Shown here one piece after another: positions 52,801 to 61,103 of a stretch of DNA of 64,000 nt. Origin of the DNA: an uncultured bacterium (lineage in GTDB: Bacteria; Verrucomicrobiota; Kiritimatiellia; RFP12; UBA1067). The DNA is taken from assembly GCA_902779565.1 (NCBI GenBank), contig CACZCD010000003.1, positions 1 to 64,000 of the forward strand. Direction: 5' to 3'. Position numbers and translations under genes: made by a program. The notes beneath the pieces are model-generated. The model did no database searches. It saw only the letters and a list, made by a program, of their open reading frames with translations, and had not been told where the DNA came from. Every line of letters begins with the position of its first letter. Within the stretch, counting starts at the first letter, position 1.

Positions 52801-55144
52801 GCGGCATTTTCGACTTGCCGAAGGCGTTGGCGATCGAAGCATTTTCCTCTTTCGCCGGAAGCGCCCGCTGGAAGATGGTCGCGTTGTGGGGGAGCGTGTC
52901 GTCCTGGACGTTTTCCATGTCTGCGGCGACGTCCGGCCGCTCAAAGAAGGCCTCAAGTTTCTCGACGAAACCCGGCTTGTCGAACACGAACGTCATGCCG
53001 ACCAGCCTGCCGTGCGTAATCATCTCGTCGCCGCCGACATCGGCATCCGGAGGGAAGAGGCCATAGACGACGTTCTTGAAGAAGGTTTTCGCCGGAGCCA
53101 TTGCCGTGTAAACGGCGTCCTTGTCCGCGCCGGGGACGAGCACGGCGTCTATGGCGTCAGCCAGCGCGCCGAAAGCGGCGCGTGTGGACTGGACGATCCG
53201 CGCGAGGTCGATGTTGTCCACGCGGCTCACGTGGTAGAGATGGTCCTTGAACGCATCGCGCACGGCGAGCGGGATGTCCAGCTCGTCCACCGCCCGCATG
53301 GCGGCTACGCGCTGCTCGGCAAGGTCGGCCGCCAGATCGCGGAAGGCCTTTTCGATGTCCGCATTGCTCGCGACGGCGAAGGTTCCCTGGCGGATGGCAT
53401 CGGCGAGCTTGCCGCCTTTGGTCTTGATCCAGTACATGTCGATGCCTAAGGTGGAGAGCGCCGATCCGGGAACGCCCATCGCATGGCTGAGCGCCTCCTT
53501 GTAGAAGTCGGTGAACTTGTCTTTGATCCGTACGACCTCGGCGAAACGCCTGGCTTCGGCTTCGATAAGATCGCGCGATTCCTCGATGATGGCGTCCGTC
53601 TCCGCCGCCGAGCGCGCCGCCGTAAGGCGCGTCAGCAGTTCGGGATGTGATACGGCGAAATCGTCCAGCATCGTTGAGGCGGCCCACACGGGTGCGCCGG
53701 CTGCCGCAAGGAAGCCCGACAGGCGTTTTTTGGCGCACATCTTCGCGCCGGTATCTTCGGCGATGCGCTGGAAACTCTCGCGGATCCCATCGGCGGTAAC
53801 CTGCGCGGCGGGATTATCCCTGACAATGATGCTGTTGATGTCCTCCGTTTTGAAAATATCCTTGTTGGCGATGCCGGCCGGAATCACATCCTCGCCGAAA
53901 AGTTCGCGGAGGTGCCCCACTACCGGATCTACAATCGGCTTGAATTCGTGCGGAAGCGCGGAATTTTTTCCGATGGCTATGGCGTTCCACACCGCCGTGT
54001 TCCATTCGCTGGGCGACATGGCGGGAATGTACGTGGCGCTCGTGTTTGGAACATTCGCGCCTGCGTCGCCATTCCGCACGAGCGCCAGCAGAACAACATG
54101 CTGGCGCAGCGCGTCGCCACGAACGGCGCCGCCAAGGTTGACGAGTTCCTTTGCGAGCATCTTCACCTCGGCGTCCGTGATGCGGTTCACGCAGGAAAGG
54201 GTCGCCCAGTCGCGGATGCCGGCCTCTTCGAGAAGCATCACGGCCGCGGTGCGGATTTTCCAGGATTCGCCGGAGCGCGCCTTGGTTTCGATCCACGAGT
54301 TCTTCGAGGGCGCAGAGGCGAACTCGCGGCGAACGCGACCGCATTCCGAGTCGGCATTTGCGCCCTGCATCGAAAGCGACGAGAGATGCACGATCGTCTC
54401 GTCGAGATAGCGCACGTAGGATGCCTCGTCCGTCGGCAGCTCGAAATCGATGCTCTGGTTGGACCTCGTCTGGTATTGCAGCACGCCACGGCCCTCAGTC
54501 CTGAGGTGCCCGCTGGATTTGGCGAGGATCGTGTCGCGCTGGAGCTTCGCGTATTCGATGAGCTGGACGGTGTCCTCCATCTCGCGGAAGTATATGTTGC
54601 CTGCGATAAGATCCTGGAAGATGGCGATGTTGTGGCTTTCGTCCAGCTCGCGCGTGGTGGCGAGCCCGGCATTCGTCGCCTCGCGCGTGGCGGCGAGAGA
54701 CGCCTTGCGCGCCTCCGAGTATCCGGCGTGCAGCTCGGCGTCGGTACGGATGGTTCCCGCGCCGGCATGGGCGTTGATCGTCTCGGCGTTGCGGTCGAGG
54801 ATGGTGCGTATCTGCGCGCGCGAAAGCGGCTTGATGCTGCGCTCGGAGAGTTTCTTGTCTGCGCCGGCGGAAGTGTCGGCGGCAAGCCCGAGATCGCGCC
54901 GGATCCGGGCGATCTCGTCCGCATCTACGCCGTTCTGGGAAAGCGCCTTAATGAAGGCGTTCTTGATGGCCAGCACCTCAAGATGCGTAAGCGTCGTCTG
55001 GTTGGATCCCTTGAAGTGGACGCTGTTGTTGATTTTCTCGAGCGTGGTCTCGTTGGCGAGACGCACTTCGCCGGCATTGTACTTGCCGGTCGCAACAGCT
55101 TGAAACTGCTGGATCGAGATGTTTACGTTTGCTAGGTCTGGCAT
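49802..55144 (-). CDS. Unrecognised 1780-aa protein, candidate secreted effector
   Basis: 1780 residues in one frame (AAAGGAAAGAAGAACCACC before the ATG). No signal peptide. The N-terminal 130 residues form a module shared with the 1432-aa protein: ISIQQFQAVATGKYNAGEV, NNSVHFKG, AFIKALSQNG and KPLSRAQIRTILDRNA. The middle (about 150-1290) is helical and unassigned. The last 490 residues (GYAPAELPMLQRV, FAYGGRFTASAENF, TRFFGRGYS, LCGPVHLTQLSSV, EHTPLTYTL) match the 930-aa protein. Size, Ala-rich helices and lack of export signal fit a large non-classical secreted protein. Confidence 0.75.
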   Translation of the reverse strand: MPDLANVNISIQQFQAVATGKYNAGEVRLANETTLEKINNSVHFKGSNQTTLTHLEVLAIKNAFIKALSQNGVDADEIARIRRDLGLAADTSAGADKKLSERSIKPLSRAQIRTILDRNAETINAHAGAGTIRTDAELHAGYSEARKASLAATREATNAGLATTRELDESHNIAIFQDLIAGNIYFREMEDTVQLIEYAKLQRDTILAKSSGHLRTEGRGVLQYQTRSNQSIDFELPTDEASYVRYLDETIVHLSSLSMQGANADSECGRVRREFASAPSKNSWIETKARSGESWKIRTAAVMLLEEAGIRDWATLSCVNRITDAEVKMLAKELVNLGGAVRGDALRQHVVLLALVRNGDAGANVPNTSATYIPAMSPSEWNTAVWNAIAIGKNSALPHEFKPIVDPVVGHLRELFGEDVIPAGIANKDIFKTEDINSIIVRDNPAAQVTADGIRESFQRIAEDTGAKMCAKKRLSGFLAAAGAPVWAASTMLDDFAVSHPELLTRLTAARSAAETDAIIEESRDLIEAEARRFAEVVRIKDKFTDFYKEALSHAMGVPGSALSTLGIDMYWIKTKGGKLADAIRQGTFAVASNADIEKAFRDLAADLAEQRVAAMRAVDELDIPLAVRDAFKDHLYHVSRVDNIDLARIVQSTRAAFGALADAIDAVLVPGADKDAVYTAMAPAKTFFKNVVYGLFPPDADVGGDEMITHGRLVGMTFVFDKPGFVEKLEAFFERPDVAADMENVQDDTLPHNATIFQRALPAKEENASIANAFGKSKMPPAYAFAVGEAFRDLGMDDLSLEAKEKLMTSANGRAIANKIRESAGPVLPSDLRSMVRQQFADIGANHACERFLTGLAAKNNIVIGAETASWCRSTLFAHNAAISEELTTAFRSAVVGRRDVRAAVAAVLEKYAEDALVVAKAYGSIEKADVEAPERALREIVERTGLDEAFVRSHLRTDAVAIHGGTLAFDRADLRDVLRNPATDYRTFNLELIAENANARVDSFISKKVAFLAQIDTLPVSEACKTQIRAATLSESTFKDAELPAATARILARADVANMLNFAKTNLVPEKIVGMSDKQVFMVINIVASTLNAAIEEELSEDKRASMDNGDYAVLTSLLNMAFTDVCGASLKEAAVQLAADGRFAGVDAAGAEEQERYNIEYVTYSSGIDQNRNPVPVDTQRALAANKSAANIALALRILGTIRSDLYLEWLDRETARAVRENKATAEQRAIAEAALKRAPALFRKHSVGLTAEQSAELKAFLVTLDFRDAALAASEEALSRKAFEISLAGDGFDVPGSSAAGKALSRGYAPAELPMLQRVADIYREATGCTETEARIAALDQHSAARRLFAYGGRFTASAENFKAGLKLLGQFKTWLAARDAEVEPKRVLNGRVGAGVSLTALNADPSYFTSGAEYAYEKFIFEHLAIDESLPIATDDPNAVFDMEHNPVTRFFGRGYSTASTNTMAQIPPEKRTLVYEVFDLIAPLATTQAGVDANYHRSSNVEMIARILANLDAIAEMKAAGTLTKATFCERFLTDIPGAAAMTFLQIGQTLTGLQEQVLMNRLGGNVGKFFQFNLMMQTSGRTIDECAEAILNGQRLPRAPYIAPANGGISELDGTAKGGRAQCVLDLLRPASPVSISDGKEIFTDEQNVFKVNFPDGTTLTSSNQDQANAIADKIAELCGPVHLTQLSSVYFALTQAGETGILDAFRAQGYSTTEHTPLTYTLLKNEETGVITVRYSEPAGFPIKFSWECAIALDGTSTTTQMNVVAPTGAAV

Positions 55145-55175
55145 GGTGGTTCTTCTTTCCTTTTGGCTTATTGGG

Positions 55176-55201
55176 TGCGCACGGAGGCGTGAAAGGTTGC
55201 A
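55176..55201 (-). promoter_or_regulatory. Bipartite promoter-like element E (1780-aa gene)
   Basis: TGCAACC (55201-55195), 14 bp, GCGCA (55180-55176) on the minus strand; 32 nt to the ATG. The -10-like half is less conserved than in the other copies. Confidence 0.5.
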
Positions 55202-55246
55202 ACCGCATGAATTGGCCGACTGAGGTGGCGGCGGCGGAAGCGGCCG

Positions 55247-58200
55247 CTAAACCCCGATGTCCACCTTGTAGTCCTTGTCGCCGCCCATCTTCTGGGCGTC
55301 CTTCATCAGGGCGTTGAGGATGTTGGCCTCCTTGAGGGCATCCCAGTAGCCGAGGCCGAGCTCGCCCGTCGCAACGAAATAGACGTCGCCCTTGAGACTT
55401 CCCTCTTCTTTTTCGTCAAGTCCCTCGGAGAGGGCGTCGAACTCGCCTAAGAGGATGTCGGTGATGGCCGAGGCGAAGGTCTTGGGATTTCCGAGGACGG
55501 TTCTTGCGGTCTCCCTGCCGTACAGCATCATGTACTGGAGAAGGCCGGCCTCGCTCCTGGCGAACGTGTCCGTGAACGCCTTGATGACAGCATCCTTTTC
55601 CTGCGGCGTCCTGGCGTTCGGCCAGTCCTCGCGGAACTTCTTCATGGCGGGATCGAGGTTGTTCTGGATCTGCACGTCTTGGAGCGGATTGTGCGCGCGG
55701 TCGGCGTGCTCGACGAGCTTGTTGTAGAGCTCCTCGGCCCTCGCAAGGGGATTCGCGGCGTTTTTGATGCTGTTCAGAACCTTGGTGTGGTATGTACCGC
55801 CCGGCAAGAACATCGCGTGTCCGGGTTTGTCGCTGGGCCCGCCGTACGCATCGGACATGAGGGTCACGATGTAGGCCGGGTACTGCCGACCGTTGGGCTG
55901 CGGGACGAGCTTCTGCCCTTCTTCCGTTACGAATTCGTTGAAGATCTTGCCGATGAGGTCGAGATCGTCCACCGGAGCCGGAGGCCGCACCATCGTCTGG
56001 GTCGCTTCCAGCATGGCCTTGCACTGGTTCATGATGGTGTTGATCTCCACGACGCTGTTCGAGAGGCGCACGAGCGACTGGATGAAGCAGTTGATCTGAG
56101 GGGGGAGCTCGAGGCCGAGCTTCTGCAGCTCCGCGACCGCCGCCTGCAGGCGGTAAACGATGTTGAACGAGAAGCCGCCCTTGGACTTGCTCAGCACGGA
56201 ATCGAGTATGGCCTCCGCCTTCTTGCGGTTCGCCGCGAGGGCGGCCTTGCCTTCTGGGGAGAGGAGCTTCTCGAATCCGGCCAGCACGAAGTCCTTGTCG
56301 CGGAATGCCGCGCCCATGATCACGCGCACCAGCTCATGGCGCTCGTTCACGCCGTCCGCGCGGTTGGACTTGAGCTGGTAGAGGTTGCCGAAGTCGATGA
56401 AGGTGATGTCGTTCCGGCCGATCATGAGGTTGCCGGAGTGCGTGTCTCCATGGAACTTGCCGGAGCCGAAGATCGCCTCGTAGAACCACACCTTCGTCGC
56501 CTGGAGGATGTTGCCCGATGCGCTCCGGAGGTCATTGTAGGTGGCGGAGAGCCACGACTGGAGGTTAAGGATGGCGGTACCGGGGATGTTCTTGCGGAAA
56601 ACGGGCACCTTCTTCGTCTCGCCCGTTTTCGCGTCAACCACCTTGTCCTCCCACTTGATGCGGTTGGTGGTCTCGTCGCGCTCGAACACCGAGGAGGCTG
56701 CATTGCGCACCTCGCCGATTTCCTCCTTGAAGTAGGAATCGACCGTCTTGCCGACGGCGACCTGCGCGACGAGGACGTTCTTCTGCGGCGGCACCACGTC
56801 GGAGAGCTTCATGCTGGTGACGCTCGGGGCGATGGCCTCCAGGTCGTCGTTCGCGCCGCCCTTGATGTCGTACAGCTCGACGCCCGTGTTGATGTTCTCG
56901 GCCTCGGTGCGGAAGTCGAACTCGGTCATGTACTGCTTGAGCTGGCCCTCCCACGTCTTGTCCATGCCCGGAATCTTCTTCGCGGCCTCGGTGAAGATCT
57001 CGGCCTCGCGCTGGACGCGGATCTCCGCGTCGTGGCGCATGAGCTTGACGACGAACGTCTTTTCCTTCTCCACTTCCTCCATGACGGGATTGCCTTGGCT
57101 GTCGAGCACGGGGCGGCTCTTGTACAGGAAGCGGTCGTTCGGATCTTGGTAGATCTCCGTCTTTTGCTGCGTGACAAGGAACTTGAACTTGCAGCGGAAC
57201 GCCTCGCCGACGGACGCCGCGCCGAGGGACTTCTCCAGCTCGATGGACTTGATCTTGCCGTTCGAGCTGTTGATGATGTTCATCAGGTGCGCCTGCACGA
57301 CCTTGCGCGGGATCGGCGCGAGGTTGGTCTTCATGTCGGCGAGCGCGTCGGCGAAGTCGCCCATGATCTCCTTCGGAAGGCCCTGCATCATCTTCTGGAG
57401 AAGCGGGCTCGTGCCCTTCAGGATGGCGCCGGTGAACTTGTTGAGCGCCGCCTTGTTGGCGCTCTCCCGCGCCTTCCCCTGCTTGTTCCCGAACTCGAAG
57501 GTGTCGGCGTAGCGCATGGCGGCGGCGAAGCAGGAGCGCTTGTCGGCCTTCGCGAGCTGCGTGAAGTACGTGGAGATCACCTGGCGGAAGAATCCGACCT
57601 GCCCCGGCGCGTCCGACGTCGAGGCGGAGTCGAGGATCTGGTTGAGGCTCTTCTTGTCGAGCTCCGCCTTGATCTGCTCGGGCGTCATGTCCTTGTAGGG
57701 GTCGGTCGTGAGCGCGCCCTGCACGTTCGCGTTCGCCGTGTCAACCTTGAACACCTTGTTGATGAACCCCTGGATCTTCTCGCACCCCTTGTTCGCCATC
57801 GTCTGGATGATGGCGTCGAACTTCGCGATCGTCGCGCCCGGCAGCTTGCTCTCGTCGCGGAAGAAGTTGGCGAAGCGCTGCATCCCTTCCGGGCGCGCCA
57901 GCGCCTCGGCGAGCGTCTCGCCGCCGGACTGCGCGAGGTAGGCCTCCGAGAGGATGGCGGTGATCTTCGCGAAGCCCTCCTTCACGACGCCGGCGATGGG
58001 CGTCGCGAGGGCGAAGTCGAGGACGTCGGGGTTCTTGATGATGTCAACGAGGGCGGTGAGGTTCCTGTCCGTCGAAAGCGCCTTGCGCAGCAATTCGCCC
58101 GGACGGTTCACGACGACGTCCGCGACCATCGTGTCGTCGGAGAACACGAGGTCGGCGACGAAGTCCTTGATGCCCGCCATGCCGATGTCGTGGTGGACGA

Positions 58201-59545
58201 TCGGCGCCGGACCCTGGGGCGGCGGTGGGATCGCCTGCTGCACCTCTTCGACGCCGGCGGCGAGGGGCGAGGAGACCTTGAACTCGCTGTGCGCGTCGTC
58301 GGGCGCGCCGAGCGGGACGTTCGCGACCTGCTCGAGCATCGCCTTCATCTCCTCGGGGAGCCCGGCGTTGTCGCGGACGAGCTTGGCGTGGTAGGCGTCG
58401 AGCTTGGCCTTGGTGTCGATCGGCTCCTCGTTGTTCGTGAGCACGCGCTCGGCGATCTCGACGAGGACGCCCGTGTTGTAGTTGCCCTTGCTGATGTTGA
58501 ACGCGCCATCCACCTTGTTCTCGAGGATGAGGCAGGCGAACTGGCGCGTGACGCTCGTGCGGTCGCTCGCGAGAATCCCCGCCTCCAGGTCGTGGCTATA
58601 GACTTCGTTGAGCAGCCCCTTCACCGTCGGCGCGCCGAGCGTCTCCATGTCGAAGACCGTGCGGCCGACGAGCCGCGAGAAGAACATCTCCGCGTTCTCG
58701 CCGAGCGCCACCTTCGTCTGCAGGTCGCCCGTCCCGAGAAGCGCGGTGAGCATGCCGTCCGCGCCCTTCACCAGCTTCGCCTCCTGTCCGAACAGGCGGA
58801 ACGTCTCGGACTCCTGCGCGTTCGACGTGTGCATCTTGTACGCCACCTTGAAGAGCGTCGCGAAGTTGTTCTGGAGCGCGACGGTGGCGAGGTTCTTCTC
58901 GTTGACGGCGTTCTCGCCCTTGCAGCGGCGGTGCTGCGCCGCAAGGAGGTCGGAAAGCTTGCGCTTCGTGGAGAGGAGCGAGAGGGAGTCCGTCAGCGCC
59001 CTCGGGACGTCCCCTTCATTCTTCGCAAGCTCAATGGCAGCGCGGTTCACGGTGATGCGTATCTCCTTGTCGGCGCCGGACATCGCCGCGGTCTTCTTCG
59101 CCGCCGCGAAGTCCTTGGGGCTCACGGCCGCCAGCGACTCCGCCGTCCGGCCCACGCCCCCGCTGGCGTAGCGGTCGAGCAGCACGCGCACGTACTGGCG
59201 CGTCAGGGGCCGGAAGCGGGCCGCCATCATGTCCCTCATCTCTTGCCGGTCGGTGGTAAGCTTCACCTCGGTGGGGATGCCGAGCTTCGCGCGCACCTCG
59301 TTGATGTTCGCCTCGTCGATGCCGCCGCCCCTCAAGGCCTTGATGAACGCCTCCTTCACCTCCAAGATGCGCTCCGGCGAAAGCACCACGTTGTTCTCAC
59401 CCGTCTTGTGGACGTGGTTGTTCACCTTCTTCAGCTCGTTCTGGACGTTGCCGTTGTCATCCGTCTTGAAGTCCACGAGACCGGCGTTGTAGTCGCCGGT
59501 CGCGATCTTGTTGAACTGCGCGAGGCTGATGTTTGGTATTGCCAT
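55247..59545 (-). CDS. 1432-aa protein with an ABC1/UbiB-like kinase domain, candidate secreted effector
   Basis: 1432 residues from ATG 59545 (AGGAGAGAAAACA); an earlier ATG at 59605 overlaps the promoter box. No signal peptide. N-terminal module as in the 1780-aa protein (ISLAQFNKIATGDYNAGLV, NNHVHKTG, AFIKALRGGG, RPLTRQYVRVLLDRYA). Residues about 765-1080 look like an atypical kinase of the ABC1/ADCK/UbiB type: GAASVGEAFR (alanine-rich loop), FVVKLMRHD (Lys), EFDFRTEAENI, FHGDTHSGNLMI (catalytic loop, about 1031) and FIDFGNLYQL (metal-binding DFG). The flanks are helical and unassigned. Kinase activity is inferred from intact motifs only. Confidence 0.75.
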   Translation of the reverse strand: MAIPNISLAQFNKIATGDYNAGLVDFKTDDNGNVQNELKKVNNHVHKTGENNVVLSPERILEVKEAFIKALRGGGIDEANINEVRAKLGIPTEVKLTTDRQEMRDMMAARFRPLTRQYVRVLLDRYASGGVGRTAESLAAVSPKDFAAAKKTAAMSGADKEIRITVNRAAIELAKNEGDVPRALTDSLSLLSTKRKLSDLLAAQHRRCKGENAVNEKNLATVALQNNFATLFKVAYKMHTSNAQESETFRLFGQEAKLVKGADGMLTALLGTGDLQTKVALGENAEMFFSRLVGRTVFDMETLGAPTVKGLLNEVYSHDLEAGILASDRTSVTRQFACLILENKVDGAFNISKGNYNTGVLVEIAERVLTNNEEPIDTKAKLDAYHAKLVRDNAGLPEEMKAMLEQVANVPLGAPDDAHSEFKVSSPLAAGVEEVQQAIPPPPQGPAPIVHHDIGMAGIKDFVADLVFSDDTMVADVVVNRPGELLRKALSTDRNLTALVDIIKNPDVLDFALATPIAGVVKEGFAKITAILSEAYLAQSGGETLAEALARPEGMQRFANFFRDESKLPGATIAKFDAIIQTMANKGCEKIQGFINKVFKVDTANANVQGALTTDPYKDMTPEQIKAELDKKSLNQILDSASTSDAPGQVGFFRQVISTYFTQLAKADKRSCFAAAMRYADTFEFGNKQGKARESANKAALNKFTGAILKGTSPLLQKMMQGLPKEIMGDFADALADMKTNLAPIPRKVVQAHLMNIINSSNGKIKSIELEKSLGAASVGEAFRCKFKFLVTQQKTEIYQDPNDRFLYKSRPVLDSQGNPVMEEVEKEKTFVVKLMRHDAEIRVQREAEIFTEAAKKIPGMDKTWEGQLKQYMTEFDFRTEAENINTGVELYDIKGGANDDLEAIAPSVTSMKLSDVVPPQKNVLVAQVAVGKTVDSYFKEEIGEVRNAASSVFERDETTNRIKWEDKVVDAKTGETKKVPVFRKNIPGTAILNLQSWLSATYNDLRSASGNILQATKVWFYEAIFGSGKFHGDTHSGNLMIGRNDITFIDFGNLYQLKSNRADGVNERHELVRVIMGAAFRDKDFVLAGFEKLLSPEGKAALAANRKKAEAILDSVLSKSKGGFSFNIVYRLQAAVAELQKLGLELPPQINCFIQSLVRLSNSVVEINTIMNQCKAMLEATQTMVRPPAPVDDLDLIGKIFNEFVTEEGQKLVPQPNGRQYPAYIVTLMSDAYGGPSDKPGHAMFLPGGTYHTKVLNSIKNAANPLARAEELYNKLVEHADRAHNPLQDVQIQNNLDPAMKKFREDWPNARTPQEKDAVIKAFTDTFARSEAGLLQYMMLYGRETARTVLGNPKTFASAITDILLGEFDALSEGLDEKEEGSLKGDVYFVATGELGLGYWDALKEANILNALMKDAQKMGGDKDYKVDIGV

Positions 59546-59596
59546 TGTTTTCTCTCCTATCTTAGCTGGTCGTCTATTTGGAATTCTCGCTCTATC

Positions 59597-59622
59597 TACA
59601 CGCAAAAACGAATAAGGTTACA
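59597..59622 (-). promoter_or_regulatory. Bipartite promoter-like element A (1432-aa gene)
   Basis: TGTAACC (59622-59616), 14 bp, GTGTA (59601-59597) on the minus strand; 52 nt from GTGTA to the ATG. Confidence 0.65.
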
Positions 59623-59648
59623 CCATCGGAACAAGAACAAACATCGCA

Positions 59649-60305
59649 TCATGGGGGACAGATCGCGCAGAGGTCATCACGCGATGTCATGACAGGACAG
59701 GCAATCCCCATCCGTTTCAAGGCACGCGCAACGGCCTTGCGCGCATCTTCGAAGAGAAGCGGATCGGTTTGGGGATAGTCGTTCATCACAATCCCGGCGA
59801 AAGGGATGCCGCGCGCCTTCGCCGCTTCCATCGAGAGCAGGATGTGGTTGATCGCCCCCAGCCGCCCGCTTGCCACCAGAATGAGCGGCCACCCCTGCTC
59901 TGCCACGAAATCCGCCGTGAGCGTCTCCTCCGTGAGCGGCACGAGAAGTCCGCCCGCCCCCTCCACAATGACGATTTCATGCCGCTTCGCACACGTCTCG
60001 ACCGACGCGGCAATTCGCTTGAGATCGACGGTGCGCCCTTCCAGCCCCGCCGCCAACAAGGGCGACGCGGGGAACTTGAAGATCTGCGGCGCGGTCAGCC
60101 CTTCTTCGTCCTCCGGGAACCGCCCCACGCCCGCCAGCGCGCGGTGGGCATCAAGGTCTTCCGAGAATCCGTCGCATCCCGTCTGCACCATCTTCACGGA
60201 GATCCAGTCGCGCCCCGCCTCCTGCAGCGCACGGCACATCCGCCCCGCGACGACCGTCTTGCCGATCCCCGTATCGATGCCCGAAATGAAATAGACGCGT
60301 CCCAT
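59649..60305 (-). CDS. bioD: Dethiobiotin synthetase
   Basis: 218 residues. It closes the ureido ring of dethiobiotin from diaminopelargonate, CO2 and ATP. FISGIDTGIGKTVVAGR is the P-loop of the BioD family, SVKMVQTGC the substrate loop, and VIVEGAGGLLVPLTEE the second signature. It sits alone between effector-like and thiamine genes; bioA is 20 kb away. Upstream sequence is a heptamer repeat without a clear Shine-Dalgarno, so how translation starts is unclear. Confidence 0.93.
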   Translation of the reverse strand: MGRVYFISGIDTGIGKTVVAGRMCRALQEAGRDWISVKMVQTGCDGFSEDLDAHRALAGVGRFPEDEEGLTAPQIFKFPASPLLAAGLEGRTVDLKRIAASVETCAKRHEIVIVEGAGGLLVPLTEETLTADFVAEQGWPLILVASGRLGAINHILLSMEAAKARGIPFAGIVMNDYPQTDPLLFEDARKAVARALKRMGIACPVMTSRDDLCAICPP

Positions 60306-60311
60306 GCCGAT

Positions 60312-60383
60312 AAGTTGTTAGTCGTTAGTTGATAGTTGATAGCTGGTAGTTGATAGTTGGTAGCTGGTAGCTGATAGTTGGTT
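60312..60383. repeat. Heptamer tandem repeat (TAGTTGA/TAGTTGG/TAGCTGG)
   Basis: About ten degenerate 7-bp units immediately upstream of bioD, the same family as at 1692-1782. Confidence 0.85.
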
Positions 60384-60396
60384 GCCATTGGTTGAC

Positions 60397-60482
60397 TTCA
60401 ATCCTCCACTCCTCCAATCACCCAATCCTTCAATCCTCCACTCCTCCAATCACCCACTCCTCCAATCCTCCAATCATCCAAT
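60397..60482. repeat. Octamer tandem repeat (CAATCCTC/CACTCCTC/CAATCACC)
   Basis: About ten 8-bp units. The array runs into the end of thiE: the thiE stop codon (60474-60476) lies within the repeat. Confidence 0.85.
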
Positions 60483-61103
60483 ATCGGAAGGAATGTGCTT
60501 CGTCACATCCAGCAACTTCATGATCGCAGAATATGGATCCGGACTCTGGCAGACGGCGCGCACGACGGCGAAGTTGCGCGCGCCGGCGGCGAGGACCTCT
60601 GGCAGACGCGCCGCATCGATGCCGCCGATGGCGACGGCCGGATGCGCAGCAGCGGCGATCATCTCGCCCATCGTCTCGAGTCCCAAAGTCGGGTCGGGAA
60701 TGTCCTTCGTCGGCGTCGCATAGACCGGTCCCACGCCAATGTAGTCGATTGGCTGCGTGACAGAGGCGCGCACCTGGTCGAGGTTGTGCGTGGAAAGCCC
60801 CACGATCCGCAGGTCGGGATAGCGGGCGCGCACCTCGTCCGGCGCCATGTCACCCTGCCCCACATGCACGCCGTCCGCGCCCACCTCGGCGGCGATGGAG
60901 GGATCGTCGTTGACGATGAAGAGCGTCTCCGTGCCCGCCGTCACCCGGCGCATCTCCTGCGCCTCGCGGAGGATCTCCTCGCGGGACGCATGCTTCATGC
61001 GCAGCTGGATGATCTTCACGCCCGCCCGGACGGCCGCCTCCGCGCACTTCGCGTAGCCGACCGCCGGGTTGGTGATGACGAGATAGAATCCGAAGTCCGT
61101 CAC
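60474..61103 (-). CDS. thiE: Thiamine-phosphate synthase
   Basis: 209 residues from a GTG at 61103 that overlaps the thi4 stop as GTGA, with AAGGATC seven bases upstream. ThiE joins HMP-PP and thiazole phosphate. [48 protein letters not shown] and [13 protein letters not shown] are the diphosphate and substrate motifs. It is cotranscribed with thi4 under the TPP riboswitch. An in-frame ATG 60 codons upstream lies within thi4 and is rejected. Confidence 0.93.
   Translation of the reverse strand: MTDFGFYLVITNPAVGYAKCAEAAVRAGVKIIQLRMKHASREEILREAQEMRRVTAGTETLFIVNDDPSIAAEVGADGVHVGQGDMAPDEVRARYPDLRIVGLSTHNLDQVRASVTQPIDYIGVGPVYATPTKDIPDPTLGLETMGEMIAAAAHPAVAIGGIDAARLPEVLAAGARNFAVVRAVCQSPDPYSAIMKLLDVTKHIPSDIG

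Noticed and set aside
39286-59545. The giant proteins as prophage tape-measure or tail proteins
   Set aside because: No capsid, terminase, portal, integrase or lysis gene is present, all genes have separate promoter-like boxes, and one contains a kinase domain.
55679-59692. Very long open frame on the plus strand (about 1337 codons)
   Set aside because: Antisense to the 1432-aa kinase-like gene, which has recognisable domains. The antisense product is Arg/His/Val-rich low-complexity sequence.
60312-60482. Possible CRISPR array or origin iterons
   Set aside because: Two contiguous short-unit arrays (7 and 8 bp) without spacers, DnaA boxes or replication genes nearby.
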